Shown here in pieces: positions 1 through 9,959 of a DNA stretch of 40,000 bases (the stretch's first letter is position 1; every line of letters begins with the position of its first letter). The DNA lies in NCBI RefSeq assembly GCF_000710775.1, contig NZ_JOJP01000001.1:4989527-5029526 (forward strand). The letters run 5' to 3'. The position numbers and the translations under genes are program-made. The notes beneath the pieces were generated by a model. It made no database searches, was not told the DNA's origin, and saw only the letters and a program-made list of their open reading frames with translations. The DNA comes from Endozoicomonas elysicola (GTDB lineage: Bacteria > Pseudomonadota > Gammaproteobacteria > Pseudomonadales > Endozoicomonadaceae).

Positions 1-180
1 TTGACCACCTCACCGATGACCGCCTTGATGTGCTTGCCCAGGAGCAACCGGCCCGCCGCCTGTTCCGGTTCGTCTTGCTTCCTCAGGTCGAGAACATCCC
101 CCGTCGCCAGGTCATACAACTGGCCTGTACCATGGCCCAACTGCTCGACGACGGCCTCACAGAGCTGGCGCCAGTGCTCC
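1..180 (-). repeat. Long-period coding repeat, second copy (truncated by window edge)
   Basis: This stretch matches 1318-1497 at an offset of 1317 nt (439 codons), with only scattered differences by eye. The encoded blocks share GQLYDL, TGDVLDLR, EQAAGR and AVIG segments; about 9 of 59 residues differ. The copy continues beyond the window. Confidence 0.85.
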
Positions 181-3100
181 CGTGTCTGTGGCTCTTCACT
201 GTCTTCAGCCGTTTCACCCATGGCATCAAGGGCAGCAATACCGATCAGCCCGGTGTCCCTATCGGGTACCGGGTCCAGCTTTTTCGCCACCCGTGCCAAG
301 GTCTTTGACGCATCTACCCGGTGCTGCTGACCGGTTGCCACTGCCGCACGCAGGGTTTCCAGGTGCCCATCCAGAATGCCTTCCAGATCCTTCACTACCT
401 CCGCCATCAGGGTCCGGGCCCGGGTTTTCACATCCTGCCGGATCGCTTCCCTATGCTTCCTGACCAACGCCGTCAATTGATCCACACCGTAACCGGACAG
501 CCGCTTGAACACCTCACCCTGGTCAAACTGCTCACTCAGGAAGGGCGCTATGGCACCGCTAAGCGCCTCCGGGTCTACCGCCTGCCCGGTACTCCGGGTT
601 ACTTCCACAACTGCCCCGGATACCGCCGGCGCCACAAGGGGGTTGACCCGGGCAACCACGATGTCCAGCAGTTTATCCCGGTTGGGGTTCGTTCCGGCTT
701 CACCCTCGCCAGCTTGCGACCCTTCGCCCGCCAGCCAGCGAAGCACATGGTCAATCACTTCATTCTGTGCACTCACGACCCGATCGGTCAGCACCCGGGT
801 CAACCGGGCGCGGGCGCTGTCCTCATCGGCCTTAAAGAGGTCCTTCACCACGTCGGACAACCAGTCAACGCCATCGCCCAGTCCCTGCAGGGGCAGGTCC
901 CGGCCAATCCTCTGCACTGTCTCATAAGGCAGGGCTTTCAGGCCTTCACCCAGCTGGTCAGCCCCGGTGCGGAGCAGGTCGGACAGCTCTTTTCTCAGCA
1001 CCTGGTCCACGGCCACCCCCGCCGACGTGTGCGGCTTTGCAACGGCTCCCTGCGCTGACGGGCCGGCGGCCGTTGCCTTACCTTTGTCATCTGATGTCAG
1101 TGCCTGCCCGGCCGCCTGTGTCACCTGGACAACCAGTTGCTCTCTCATGGCCGCGGACAGCAGGGTTTCACACATCTTATTAACGGCGGGCGTCGTCAGC
1201 AAAGGCGGCAGTTTCTCGATCAGCCCCGTGGTGCCCTCTGCAGGCTGCTGGTCACCGGTCTCCTGACCATCAGTCTGTTGGGCGGCATTCCGCTGGGCAA
1301 TGAATCCGGCACCTTCGCTGACCACGTCACCGATGACCGCCTCGATGTGCCTGCCCAGAAGCGCACGACCCGCCGCCTGTTCCGTTTCGTCTTGCTCCCT
1401 CAGGTCGAGAACATCCCCCGTCGTCAGGTCATACAACTGACCTGCCCCATGGCCTAACTGCTCAACGACGGCCTCACAGAGCCGGCGCCAGTGCTCCGGT
1501 TTCTGCGGCGCTTCACTGCCTTCAACGTCGGTACCCAGCATTTCTCTCACGGCATCGACATCCGCTAGATCGGGCAGTTCCGGATTCTCCTCGAGCTCCG
1601 TGTTAAGTACTGCGGCTGCCTGTTGTTGGTTAGCTCTATCAGTGCTAGCAACCTTGTCAACAAGAGCTTTAAACCCTTTTCCCTCAGCCTTGCATTTTTG
1701 TAAATCCCGTTTTAATGCATCCAAGCGGAATTTAATGGCTGAAACAATTAAAGGTTCGGCGTAGGCAATGCCTTTATCAAGCTTTCCTTTAAATTGTTCT
1801 GGGTCCCTAAACTGGTTAATAAACTCATCTAAAAGCTCATTGAGTGCACCCGTAATTCGATCACTGGTACCAAACAACTTCGCGATAGTGGTGCCATGTT
1901 TTTTTAAAATAGCGCTACAGGCACTCTCTACTTCGCCAATAAGTCTTGTTTTTTCAGACTTGACGTCTTCTGGTGCATCCACATACCAATCGTTAAGAAT
2001 TTGAACGGTATCTGCATGAATGAATATCAGGGATTTAGTGATTATGGATTTCACTTTAGCCAGGACTTCATCAAAATTGCTTTCTGTTAGGTCTATACCG
2101 TCTTCCAACAGCTGAGCTAAAGCTTCATCTACAATCTGCTGGATGCATTGAGATTCAACCCCTTCCAATTTTTTATCTATAAAGGTTCTTCCTGACTGTA
2201 AGGCAGAAGCAACACACTGTCCCAGTAGTTCATCAGCTTTATTTCCTTCACTATTAACACGAGATGAAGTTGACAGCTTCAGAATGTGTTCGATCAAACT
2301 GACAAGATTGTCTTGTATGCTTTTTTGTCCATCGGTGGTGTCAGCCCAATTAACTCCACTCAAACAGGCATGATGAGCTAAATGAAACAAGATTGGAGAA
2401 ATAGCTCTAGTGAAGTTATTCAGTCTTTCATTATTACCCCTGTCATCAGGAACCCTTGGTATATCAACTGAGTTTATTTTCAAAGAAGTGGCACGCTTAA
2501 CTTCTTTTATTAACACCAGAGTAATTGCCCTGGACAACTCCTCACGCGCATCCGGATTTTTGAGTATTTTTTTTATCTGCCATTCTGCCAGGACAGTAAC
2601 AGTACGATCCTTTAGATCTTTAGCTAGACCTTTAGCAGCAGCACCAAACCTTTTGAAAAAACCTAACCCGGTTTTAGTTGGCTCAGCAGTTTCAACGCCC
2701 CTTTCTATGAGGGCTGGAGGTTGTGTCGCAGGAACACTAGCATCTTCTAGTTGTGGAGCTGAGCTATCACTATCGATAGCATCAATTTGTTCCTCATTCA
2801 CTGAATTGCTAATTAGCTGAGTGGTGTAGTCAACTCCCTGATGGAGAGCCTCATGAACTCTTTTCAGAATTTGAAGATAGATATTATGGTAGATGTGTTG
2901 AAAAGCTAGAGCATCTGAATACTCATCCCCAGAACTTTGGGAAGTTTCAGAAAGTGGACTAGCAGCTCTGGGTGTATTATCACAAACACCGACTGCATCC
3001 GGCAGTCCGGATACTGTATCTGTTGAAATAGCTTCAAAATCATTGTCTACAACAGAGCCTATAATGACCCTCCCTGAAGCTCGGGTGATAGACTCTCGGT

Positions 3101-3278
3101 CACTAAGTAAAGTCCCGCTGCTAGAGGGAGGGTTCAGTCTTCCTTGGAGGCTAGCTGAGTGATCAGGTTCAGTGGGGTTAGATTTAGGACGAACAGATTC
3201 AAGCCTCCTGTTTATTCCATCAGGAGATCCATGTGTACATGCTACGGCTGGATTAACAATAACTAGCCCCAAGTCCAT
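1..3278 (-). CDS. Giant mosaic repeat protein, C-terminus outside window
   Basis: I do not recognise this gene. Reading leftwards from the ATG at 3278, about 1092 codons stay open with no stop, and the frame is still open at position 1. A TGA lies directly before the ATG, so this is the first possible start, and GGAG (3288-3291) sits 9 nt upstream. Residues 1 to about 150 are Ser/Thr/Pro/Asp-rich and look disordered. Residues about 165-550 look mostly helical and soluble. From about residue 553 the DNA turns from AT-rich to clearly GC-rich and the protein becomes Ala/Gly/Val/Asp/Arg-rich. A block beginning EHWRRLCEAVVEQLGHG (residue 595) recurs as EHWRQLCEAVVEQLGHG (residue 1034), a 439-residue period. 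No signal peptide, membrane segment or catalytic motif is evident. A large secreted or surface protein, toxin or host-directed effector is possible but unproven. Confidence 0.85.
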   Translation of the reverse strand, partial: MDLGLVIVNPAVACTHGSPDGINRRLESVRPKSNPTEPDHSASLQGRLNPPSSSGTLLSDRESITRASGRVIIGSVVDNDFEAISTDTVSGLPDAVGVCDNTPRAASPLSETSQSSGDEYSDALAFQHIYHNIYLQILKRVHEALHQGVDYTTQLISNSVNEEQIDAIDSDSSAPQLEDASVPATQPPALIERGVETAEPTKTGLGFFKRFGAAAKGLAKDLKDRTVTVLAEWQIKKILKNPDAREELSRAITLVLIKEVKRATSLKINSVDIPRVPDDRGNNERLNNFTRAISPILFHLAHHACLSGVNWADTTDGQKSIQDNLVSLIEHILKLSTSSRVNSEGNKADELLGQCVASALQSGRTFIDKKLEGVESQCIQQIVDEALAQLLEDGIDLTESNFDEVLAKVKSIITKSLIFIHADTVQILNDWYVDAPEDVKSEKTRLIGEVESACSAILKKHGTTIAKLFGTSDRITGALNELLDEFINQFRDPEQFKGKLDKGIAYAEPLIVSAIKFRLDALKRDLQKCKAEGKGFKALVDKVASTDRANQQQAAAVLNTELEENPELPDLADVDAVREMLGTDVEGSEAPQKPEHWRRLCEAVVEQLGHGAGQLYDLTTGDVLDLREQDETEQAAGRALLGRHIEAVIGDVVSEGAGFIAQRNAAQQTDGQETGDQQPAEGTTGLIEKLPPLLTTPAVNKMCETLLSAAMREQLVVQVTQAAGQALTSDDKGKATAAGPSAQGAVAKPHTSAGVAVDQVLRKELSDLLRTGADQLGEGLKALPYETVQRIGRDLPLQGLGDGVDWLSDVVKDLFKADEDSARARLTRVLTDRVVSAQNEVIDHVLRWLAGEGSQAGEGEAGTNPNRDKLLDIVVARVNPLVAPAVSGAVVEVTRSTGQAVDPEALSGAIAPFLSEQFDQGEVFKRLSGYGVDQLTALVRKHREAIRQDVKTRARTLMAEVVKDLEGILDGHLETLRAAVATGQQHRVDASKTLARVAKKLDPVPDRDTGLIGIAALDAMGETAEDSEEPQTREHWRQLCEAVVEQLGHGTGQLYDLATGDVLDLRKQDEPEQAAGRLLLGKHIKAVIGEVV
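1318..1497 (-). repeat. Long-period coding repeat, first copy
   Basis: First copy of the repeat seen again at 1-180. It starts near the GC-rich edge of the giant gene, at about residue 595, and both copies are in the same frame. The unit length of 439 residues is far longer than usual solenoid repeats. That indicates a segmental duplication of a whole domain. Confidence 0.85.
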
Positions 3279-3539
3279 TCATTAAGACTCCATTCTACTG
3301 CCTAACACATTCTTGTATTTGAAGTAGTCTTTATCACTCAGTAAACACTGGGTCAGTGAAACCGACGAAATGATAAAATCCATCTACCCGTTTGATTTAA
3401 AAGAACTTAATAAATCTGCAGGTTATTACAAGCAAATCCGAAACGACCGTTTTATTGGAATCTTAAAAAGGAGAAAAGTTCCCTGATTTTTGACCAGAAA
3501 GTCGAAAATCAGGGTAAGAGGATAGAAAAGAAGTGTAAA
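3279..3539. other. Intergenic region between murA and the giant gene
   Basis: About 260 bp, AT-rich. It contains the ribosome binding site of the giant gene, a 38-codon plus-strand frame at 3370-3486 (begins MIKSIYPFDLKELNKSAGYY, no good ribosome binding site, no recognised family), and a hairpin at 3481-3514. No other feature is apparent. Confidence 0.6.
3463..3514 (-). terminator. Probable rho-independent terminator of murA
   Basis: A 14-bp stem (3481-3494 with 3501-3514, one G-U pair, 6-nt loop) lies about 25 nt beyond the murA stop. On the minus strand it is followed by a pyrimidine-rich tail (AACTTTTCTCCTTTTT). No T-run follows on the plus strand, so it serves leftward transcription. 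Confidence 0.65.
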
Positions 3540-4808
<1,269 letters not shown>

Positions 4809-4951
4809 TCACTTAATGACCGGAAAGGTAATCGGAAAAGATGCTTTCATCGGAGGGTACTCAGAGCAGGCACTGATTCATATACAGCTATACAGCCATC
4901 TACACCGAGCATAGGATGATCTTTGTCGGATTGAACCTCTCAAGGACCCTG

Positions 4952-5203
4952 TTAGCCCTGGTTATCCAGTTGTCTGGCACGCTCTGCTGTTGTAAGCGCT
5001 ACCATTGATACAGCGTGAATTGCACCACTGGTGATAAATGGATTCAGGTGAGAATAGATCATCTGCTGACGCTGAACCGGTCTCTTGGCTTCAAACTGGT
5101 CACTGATTACGGTCAGGCGAAAGTCACATCCCTCACCTTCAACAATCACTTGTGAACCCGCAATCTCTTTTTCCAGCAGCGCCTTGACCTCTTCGGCTTG
5201 CAT
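4952..5203 (-). CDS. ibaG: BolA-family protein IbaG
   Basis: The 83-residue product is a short BolA/IbaG (YrbA) protein. These pair with monothiol glutaredoxins in iron-sulphur metabolism, and IbaG is linked to acid stress in E. coli. The BolA-type signatures RLTVISDQFEAKRPVQRQQMIY and HAVSMVALTTAE contain the invariant C-terminal His. The start is supported by AGAGG 7 nt before the ATG. It lies between mlaB and murA, its normal place; a 117-nt gap separates it from mlaB. Confidence 0.93.
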   Translation of the reverse strand: MQAEEVKALLEKEIAGSQVIVEGEGCDFRLTVISDQFEAKRPVQRQQMIYSHLNPFITSGAIHAVSMVALTTAERARQLDNQG

Positions 5204-5320
5204 GATCCAACCTCTCAGGGAATAACATTCAGGAATTAAAGGGAACAGTAAAATCGGTCAATGATATCTGAGAGAGGGTTCCATTGATAGCCCCAAAAAA
5301 TATATGAGATCCAAGCCGAA

Positions 5321-5632
5321 TCACTCTGCCAAACAGCTCACACTATTTATGAGTCCTTGTATTCCACAGACTTGGGCAAGTGCCTTCAATTTAACAGGCA
5401 TGCTGGAAAAGCAAATGGATTTATTATGCTCACGAGCCAAGCGAACCCAGGAAAGACAGACTGATAGCGCAGAACTATCCGCTTGAGAGACACCTCTTAA
5501 ACTGATCTCCCAGCGATCTTCAGAAGTACTTTCAAGTAGCTTCCGCCCCTGTAATTCAATAACAGGGGCGGTTTCGAAGTTAATAATACCACTGAGCTTG
5601 AAATGCCCTGGTTCAACCAACTCCAGAGACAT
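5321..5632 (-). CDS. mlaB: STAS-domain protein MlaB of the Mla phospholipid transporter
   Basis: MlaB is the cytoplasmic STAS subunit that binds and stimulates the MlaF ATPase in the MlaFEDB inner-membrane complex. The 103-residue product is a single STAS domain. Its core QADSSALSVCLSWVRLA is the conserved loop and helix where related proteins have a phosphorylatable Ser. Its ATG overlaps the mlaC TAA by one base, indicating translational coupling. Sequence is poorly conserved in this family, so position is part of the evidence. Confidence 0.88.
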   Translation of the reverse strand: MSLELVEPGHFKLSGIINFETAPVIELQGRKLLESTSEDRWEISLRGVSQADSSALSVCLSWVRLAREHNKSICFSSMPVKLKALAQVCGIQGLINSVSCLAE

Positions 5633-6303
5633 TACTTCTTATCCTCGGCAGCGGCATTACCTTTCATAATCTCTGCCCAGTGATCAACAACATACTGAAC
5701 GTTATTATGCTTGCTCATCGCATCAGCAAACTGATTACGGAACTGAATACCAATATTAATACCATCAACAATAATATTCCTGAGCTTCCAGCGTCCATCA
5801 TCATGCACCATGGAATAAGAAATGGCGACGATACCCGATGAGGTTCTTACCGTCATATCAACAGGTACCAGTCGAGCCTTACCGGCTTTATAATCACTCA
5901 GTACCGCTTCAGGGACGGCATCGACTTTCTCAATAGTCAACCGTGTATCGTCCAGCTTCAGCAGAGCCTTACCATAAAAGCTGATCAAGCTGTTTTTAAA
6001 AACTGACGAAAATTGTTCAACCTGCTCAGGCTTCGCACGACGGGAATATTTACCCATAACCCCCCGGGCAATGGAGTCAAAAGCAACAACCGGAGACAGC
6101 TGACGGTCGACCTCTACGATGAAAGCATCACTATCCTTTTTATAACCATCGATATTTTTCTCGAGCGTAGACAAAAGCTCACGGGTAATCGTTTCAACAT
6201 CCTGTTGTGGTGACTGAATTGTCTGCTCCTCTGCAAAAACAGCCGAGGACCACTGTAAAAACAGCATCGTCAGAACAGTCAAAAAGGTTTTATTGCGTTT
6301 CAT
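5632..6303 (-). CDS. mlaC: Periplasmic phospholipid-binding protein MlaC
   Basis: MlaC shuttles phospholipids through the periplasm between the outer-membrane MlaA complex and MlaFEDB. I chose the ATG at 6303 (MKRNKTFLTVLTMLF), which has GGA 7 nt upstream and gives a clean signal peptide ending AVFA before EEQ; the frame also has an ATG at 6315. The mature part shows the MlaC/Ttg2D features GVMGKYSRRAKPEQVEQFSSVFK and VDGINIGIQFRNQF near the C-terminus. About 223 residues, within the family range. Confidence 0.95.
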   Translation of the reverse strand: MKRNKTFLTVLTMLFLQWSSAVFAEEQTIQSPQQDVETITRELLSTLEKNIDGYKKDSDAFIVEVDRQLSPVVAFDSIARGVMGKYSRRAKPEQVEQFSSVFKNSLISFYGKALLKLDDTRLTIEKVDAVPEAVLSDYKAGKARLVPVDMTVRTSSGIVAISYSMVHDDGRWKLRNIIVDGINIGIQFRNQFADAMSKHNNVQYVVDHWAEIMKGNAAAEDKK

Positions 6304-6339
6304 CGTCCATTCCATCCGCTAAATCAGAGAGAAGCAGGG

Positions 6340-6804
6340 CTACTCTCCCTTGTTCACTGTACCCAGGAGAAACTTACCGATCAGCTCCTCAAGAATGAGG
6401 GCTGACTGCGTATCTTCAAAACGATCACCACTGCGTAAGTAGGCTTCATCGCCACCGATACTGATGCTGATGTACTGCTCTCCCAAAAGCCCCGCTGTTA
6501 CAATCGCTGCTGTGCTATCAACAGGGATATTATCGATGTGCCGATTAATATCCATCACCACCTTGGCCATATAAGTGTTTTTATCCAGCTCAATTTCTTT
6601 GACCTTACCGATAGTCACACCAGACATGGAAATTTTAGACCGGGGTTTCAGAGCTCCAGTGTTATCAAAGTAGGCATGAAGTTCATAAGTCTCACCACCG
6701 CTCTTCAGTGAAAGACCACTCACCTTTACAGCCATAGCCACCAGTGCCAGCATTCCCGCCAGCATAAAGGCGCCTACACTGATTTCTACCGTACGCATCC
6801 GCAT
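6340..6804 (-). CDS. mlaD: MCE-domain lipid-transport protein MlaD
   Basis: MlaD is anchored in the inner membrane and forms a hexameric MCE ring that carries lipid between MlaC and the MlaE permease. The 154-residue product has one N-terminal membrane helix (about residues 9-29, GAFMLAGMLALVAMAVKV) and one MCE domain. The domain includes the signature YFDNTGALKPRSKISMSGVTIGKV and GLLGEQYISI. It lies 14 nt after mlaE. An AGGAG is 10 nt before the ATG; a second in-frame ATG at 6798 is possible. Confidence 0.95.
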   Translation of the reverse strand: MRMRTVEISVGAFMLAGMLALVAMAVKVSGLSLKSGGETYELHAYFDNTGALKPRSKISMSGVTIGKVKEIELDKNTYMAKVVMDINRHIDNIPVDSTAAIVTAGLLGEQYISISIGGDEAYLRSGDRFEDTQSALILEELIGKFLLGTVNKGE

Positions 6805-6818
6805 TTTATGCTCTCTCC

Positions 6819-7613
6819 TTAAAGCTCACCAAACATCACTGCGGTCAGAATGAAATCAAGCCCAAGTACAGCAAGAGAGGCATAAACTACTGTCCTCGTT
6901 GTTGCACGACTGATGCCCTCTGAAGTAGGAATCGCATCATAGCCCTGAAAAACAGCAATCCAGGTCACCACAATACCAAAAACAAGACTTTTCACCATGC
7001 CATTGCCGACATCGTGAACAAAATCAACGGACTGCTGCATTCCTGTCCAGAACGAGCCTTCATAAATGCCCAGCCAGTCGACGCCCACCATAACCCCACC
7101 TAGAATACCAACAAGGTTGAAGATAGCTGTCAGTAACGGCAGTGAGATAACACCAGCCCAGAAACGGGGTGCGATAATCCTTTTCAAAGGGTCTACGCCG
7201 ATCATTTCCATGCTGGACAACTGCTCAGTAGTTTTCATCAAACCAATTTCGGCCGTCAGAGCAGAACCAGCACGCCCAGCGAAAAGAAGAGCCGTCACCA
7301 CAGGTCCCAACTCGCGAACCAGACTCAAGGCCACCAGCTGTCCAACAGCCCCTTCTGAGCCGTAGCGAACCAGAATACTATAACCCTGCAACCCAAGAAC
7401 CATACCGATAAAAAGCCCGGAAACTGTCACAATAATTAACGACAGCACACCTACGTTATACAGCTGTTGTATCAGGAGCGAGCCCCGGCCACTAAAGCCT
7501 GCCCTGGAGAAAATAGCCAGAAACAGAAAAATACCGGACCGACCGAGAGATTGAATATGACCGAGACCAAACTGACCGAGTTGAGCCAGCCGATCCAGAA
7601 CATCAAATTTCAT
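6819..7613 (-). CDS. mlaE: Phospholipid ABC transporter permease MlaE
   Basis: MlaE is the membrane-spanning permease of MlaFEDB. The 264-residue product is hydrophobic throughout and matches the MlaE/YrbE family. It contains [22 protein letters not shown], the conserved [32 protein letters not shown] and [16 protein letters not shown] coupling regions, and ends TAVMFGEL. Its ATG overlaps the mlaF TGA (ATGA), so the two are translationally coupled. Confidence 0.97.
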   Translation of the reverse strand: MKFDVLDRLAQLGQFGLGHIQSLGRSGIFLFLAIFSRAGFSGRGSLLIQQLYNVGVLSLIIVTVSGLFIGMVLGLQGYSILVRYGSEGAVGQLVALSLVRELGPVVTALLFAGRAGSALTAEIGLMKTTEQLSSMEMIGVDPLKRIIAPRFWAGVISLPLLTAIFNLVGILGGVMVGVDWLGIYEGSFWTGMQQSVDFVHDVGNGMVKSLVFGIVVTWIAVFQGYDAIPTSEGISRATTRTVVYASLAVLGLDFILTAVMFGEL

Positions 7614-8467
7614 TGAATCCCCCCAGAGCCAGTATGTCGTTTTGCCAGTAAATCATCTTGATAGTCATCTGCGGGATATTGAAAAGGTACCGGCCCATCC
7701 GGTAATCCCTGCATAAACTGACGCACCCTCTCATCATTTGAGCTCAACATTTCTTCAGGTGTTCCAGAGCCAATAACGTCGCCATCAGCAATCAGATAAA
7801 GTAAATCAGCAATACTGGCGGTCTCATGAAGATCGTGGGAAACAATGATGCTGGTGATTCCCAGCGCCTGATTCAGTTTACGAATCAACTCCACCAGAAC
7901 GCCCATGGCAATCGGATCTTGTCCAACAAATGGCTCATCATACATCACCATTTCCGGGTCAAGCGCAATAGCACGGGCCAGCGCCACACGTCGACTCATC
8001 CCTCCTGACAACTCACTGGGCATCAACGACCATGCGCCACGTAAACCAACCGCATGCAGCTTCATCAACACGATGTCACGAATCATCGACTCTGATAACT
8101 GAGTGTGGATACGCAGAGGAAAGGCAACATTCTCAAATACACTCAAGTCGGTAAAAAGAGCGCCACTTTGAAACAGCATGCCCATCTTACGACGCAATAC
8201 AAATAATTGGTCTCTGGACAGACTGGACAGATCCTGTCCATCAATCAGGATAGAACCCTGATCTGGTCGGAGTTGTCTGCCAATCAGGCGAAGCAGGGTC
8301 GTTTTTCCAGTACCCGACGGTCCCATGATACCCACGACTTTGCCTCGAGGGATATCCAAGTCGATATTATTAAAAATAGCCCGGGCACCGCGGTAAAAGG
8401 TTAAGCCCCGGATCTCAATAAAATTATCTGTGCGATTTTCTTCACAAGAAGAGGCGGAGTTCATCAT
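7610..8467 (-). CDS. mlaF: Phospholipid ABC transporter ATP-binding protein MlaF
   Basis: MlaF is the ATPase subunit that powers MlaE. The 285-residue product contains Walker [11 protein letters not shown]-loop MLFQSGALF, signature LSGGMSRR, Walker B VMYDEPF followed by VGQDPI, and the switch His in IIVSHDLHE. The C-terminal extension ends RHTGSGGIQ, in the place where MlaF uses its tail to contact neighbours. It is the first gene of the leftward mlaFEDCB-ibaG-murA series. The intergenic region upstream, shared with yrbG, holds a palindromic element. Confidence 0.97.
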   Translation of the reverse strand: MMNSASSCEENRTDNFIEIRGLTFYRGARAIFNNIDLDIPRGKVVGIMGPSGTGKTTLLRLIGRQLRPDQGSILIDGQDLSSLSRDQLFVLRRKMGMLFQSGALFTDLSVFENVAFPLRIHTQLSESMIRDIVLMKLHAVGLRGAWSLMPSELSGGMSRRVALARAIALDPEMVMYDEPFVGQDPIAMGVLVELIRKLNQALGITSIIVSHDLHETASIADLLYLIADGDVIGSGTPEEMLSSNDERVRQFMQGLPDGPVPFQYPADDYQDDLLAKRHTGSGGIQ

Positions 8468-8515
8468 TGAGTAAGCAGATCCCTGCGACAGACAGAATAA
8501 AAGGTCATCCAGACA

Positions 8516-8700
8516 TAGAGCCTGTTGAGGTTTTATGCGAGCTCAGCGGGACGCGTAGTCTGGCTCTGAAAAGCGTCATATTCGCTAAAGACTTGAGCAG
8601 CGCGTAGTCATTCTACGTCAAGCAAGTCTGACAAAGCAGATGGCGCTTTTCTGAGCCACCCTGATACGCTGAGCACACAATAAAACCTTAACAGGCCCTA
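8516..8700. mobile_element. MITE-like palindromic element with TA at both ends
   Basis: This is 185 bp of nested inverted repeat with no coding capacity. The left end TAGAGCCTGTTGAGGTTTTAT is complementary to the right end (reverse complement TAGGGCCTGTTAAGGTTTTAT). Inner paired blocks include GCTCAGCG with CGCTGAGC, GGCTCTGAAAAGCG with CGCTTTTCTGAGCC, and a central CGTAG-CTACG hairpin. Both ends are bounded by TA, which fits the TA target duplication of IS630/mariner-type elements and their MITEs (family knowledge). It sits between the divergent mlaF and yrbG. Confidence 0.65.
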
Positions 8701-8727
8701 AACATTATGACCTGTTTCACACTTTTA

Positions 8728-8756
8728 TTGCACCTTATTGATAGCAACGCTTAAAT
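8728..8756 (+). promoter_or_regulatory. Candidate sigma70 promoter for yrbG
   Basis: TTGCAC (8728-8733) and TTAAAT (8751-8756) are spaced 17 nt apart, upstream of yrbG and just outside the palindromic element. Both hexamers are only moderate matches. Confidence 0.35.
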
Positions 8757-8873
8757 TCTATCGGATTGTTCTTATTCGTATATGGTCAATTCAGACTGCA
8801 TTGCAGTTGCATTGCCAGCCTTATTTTCCATACACTCCCTTCCTTTATACAAAATCTTGAGAAACCTTCCGGA

Positions 8874-9836
8874 ATGAGTCCTGCCATTTATGCCATAGCA
8901 GCCATTATTATTGGCTTCATACTCCTCACCTGGAGTGCTGACCGCTTTGTTGGCGGTGCAGCTGCTACTGCCAGAAACTGGGGTATTTCCCCCATGCTTA
9001 TCGGCTTGACCGTGGTATCCATAGGTACTTCTGCACCAGAAATATTAGTTTCTTTGATGTCTGCCATTCAAGGACACACAGATATCGCCGTTGGTAATGC
9101 CATTGGCTCCAACATTGCCAATATGGGGTTGGTACTTGGATTAACAGCACTTATCGCACCATTGCCCGTAAAATCTGCGTTAGCCAAGCGTGAAATTCCC
9201 TGGCTGCTGTTTGTGACAGTTATTGCTGGCGCCTGTCTGGCAAACAACTATCTTGGCCTTACTGAAAGTCTTGTCCTTCTCGCTGGCCTTTTTGTGACAC
9301 TGTATCTCATGGTGATCTGGCAAAAGGCTCACCCGGAAGAGCCTTTGGCTGAAGTTGAAGAAATTGAAGAGCTGCCTTCGAGCAGAGCCTACCTGGAACT
9401 TATTGGTGGCCTATTACTGCTGCTGATCAGTGCCCAGATTTTGGTATGGGGAGCCAAAGAAATTGCCACACTGATGGGCATCAGCGAACTGGTCGTTGGT
9501 CTGACCGTCGTAGCCATTGGTACCAGTCTTCCTGAACTTGCAGCTTCTGTAGCCAGCGCTATAAGAGGGCATCACGATATTGCTCTTGGTAATGTTGTCG
9601 GCTCTAACATCTTCAATTTACTGGCAGTACTGTCCATGCCAGGCCTGGTTGCCCCAGGATCGTTGAACGAATCCGTTTTTTCCAGAGACTATACAGTCAT
9701 GCTGGCATTTACCGTTCTAGTGGCTGCCATGGCTATGCTTGGTAAAAAACCTAAAACACTGGGGCGTTTTACAGGTATTATCCTGCTAACTGGATATGTC
9801 TGTTACGGTGCATGGCTCTATACACAAGTTGTCTGA
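8874..9836 (+). CDS. yrbG: Calcium/sodium antiporter (CaCA family, YrbG)
   Basis: Inner-membrane cation/Ca2+ exchanger family protein of about 320 residues with two homologous halves. Each half has an alpha repeat: GLTVVSIGTSAPEILVSL followed by GNAIGSNIAN, and GLTVVAIGTSLPELAASV followed by GNVVGSNIFN. The Glu of each PE(I/L) and the GSN motifs are the known ion-binding positions. An acidic loop (EEPLAEVEEIEELP) joins the halves. The ATG at 8874 (MSPAIYA) is chosen because it begins directly before the first membrane helix; an upstream in-frame start at 8766 would add an unlikely leader. First gene of the kdsD-lpt series. Confidence 0.93.
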   Translation: MSPAIYAIAAIIIGFILLTWSADRFVGGAAATARNWGISPMLIGLTVVSIGTSAPEILVSLMSAIQGHTDIAVGNAIGSNIANMGLVLGLTALIAPLPVKSALAKREIPWLLFVTVIAGACLANNYLGLTESLVLLAGLFVTLYLMVIWQKAHPEEPLAEVEEIEELPSSRAYLELIGGLLLLLISAQILVWGAKEIATLMGISELVVGLTVVAIGTSLPELAASVASAIRGHHDIALGNVVGSNIFNLLAVLSMPGLVAPGSLNESVFSRDYTVMLAFTVLVAAMAMLGKKPKTLGRFTGIILLTGYVCYGAWLYTQVV

Positions 9837-9959
9837 GCGCCAGATTGACTTTGGGAGTTTGAAACTCTCACACCCCGGCACTGAACTATTTTACACAGGA
9901 GTCTGAAAGGTTATGCTTTGCCATAAAATCCTGACATCTCCATCAAAGGCTTTACCGAA

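Noticed and set aside
1-1457. Several plus-strand frames of about 80-245 codons
   Set aside because: They are the complement of the GC-rich part of the giant minus-strand gene, where stops are rare. They show low-complexity composition and no ribosome binding sites.
3370-3486. 38-codon plus-strand frame (MIKSIYPFDL...)
   Set aside because: No ribosome binding site, no recognised family, and its end lies in the murA terminator hairpin. It could be a gene remnant, but I cannot support it.
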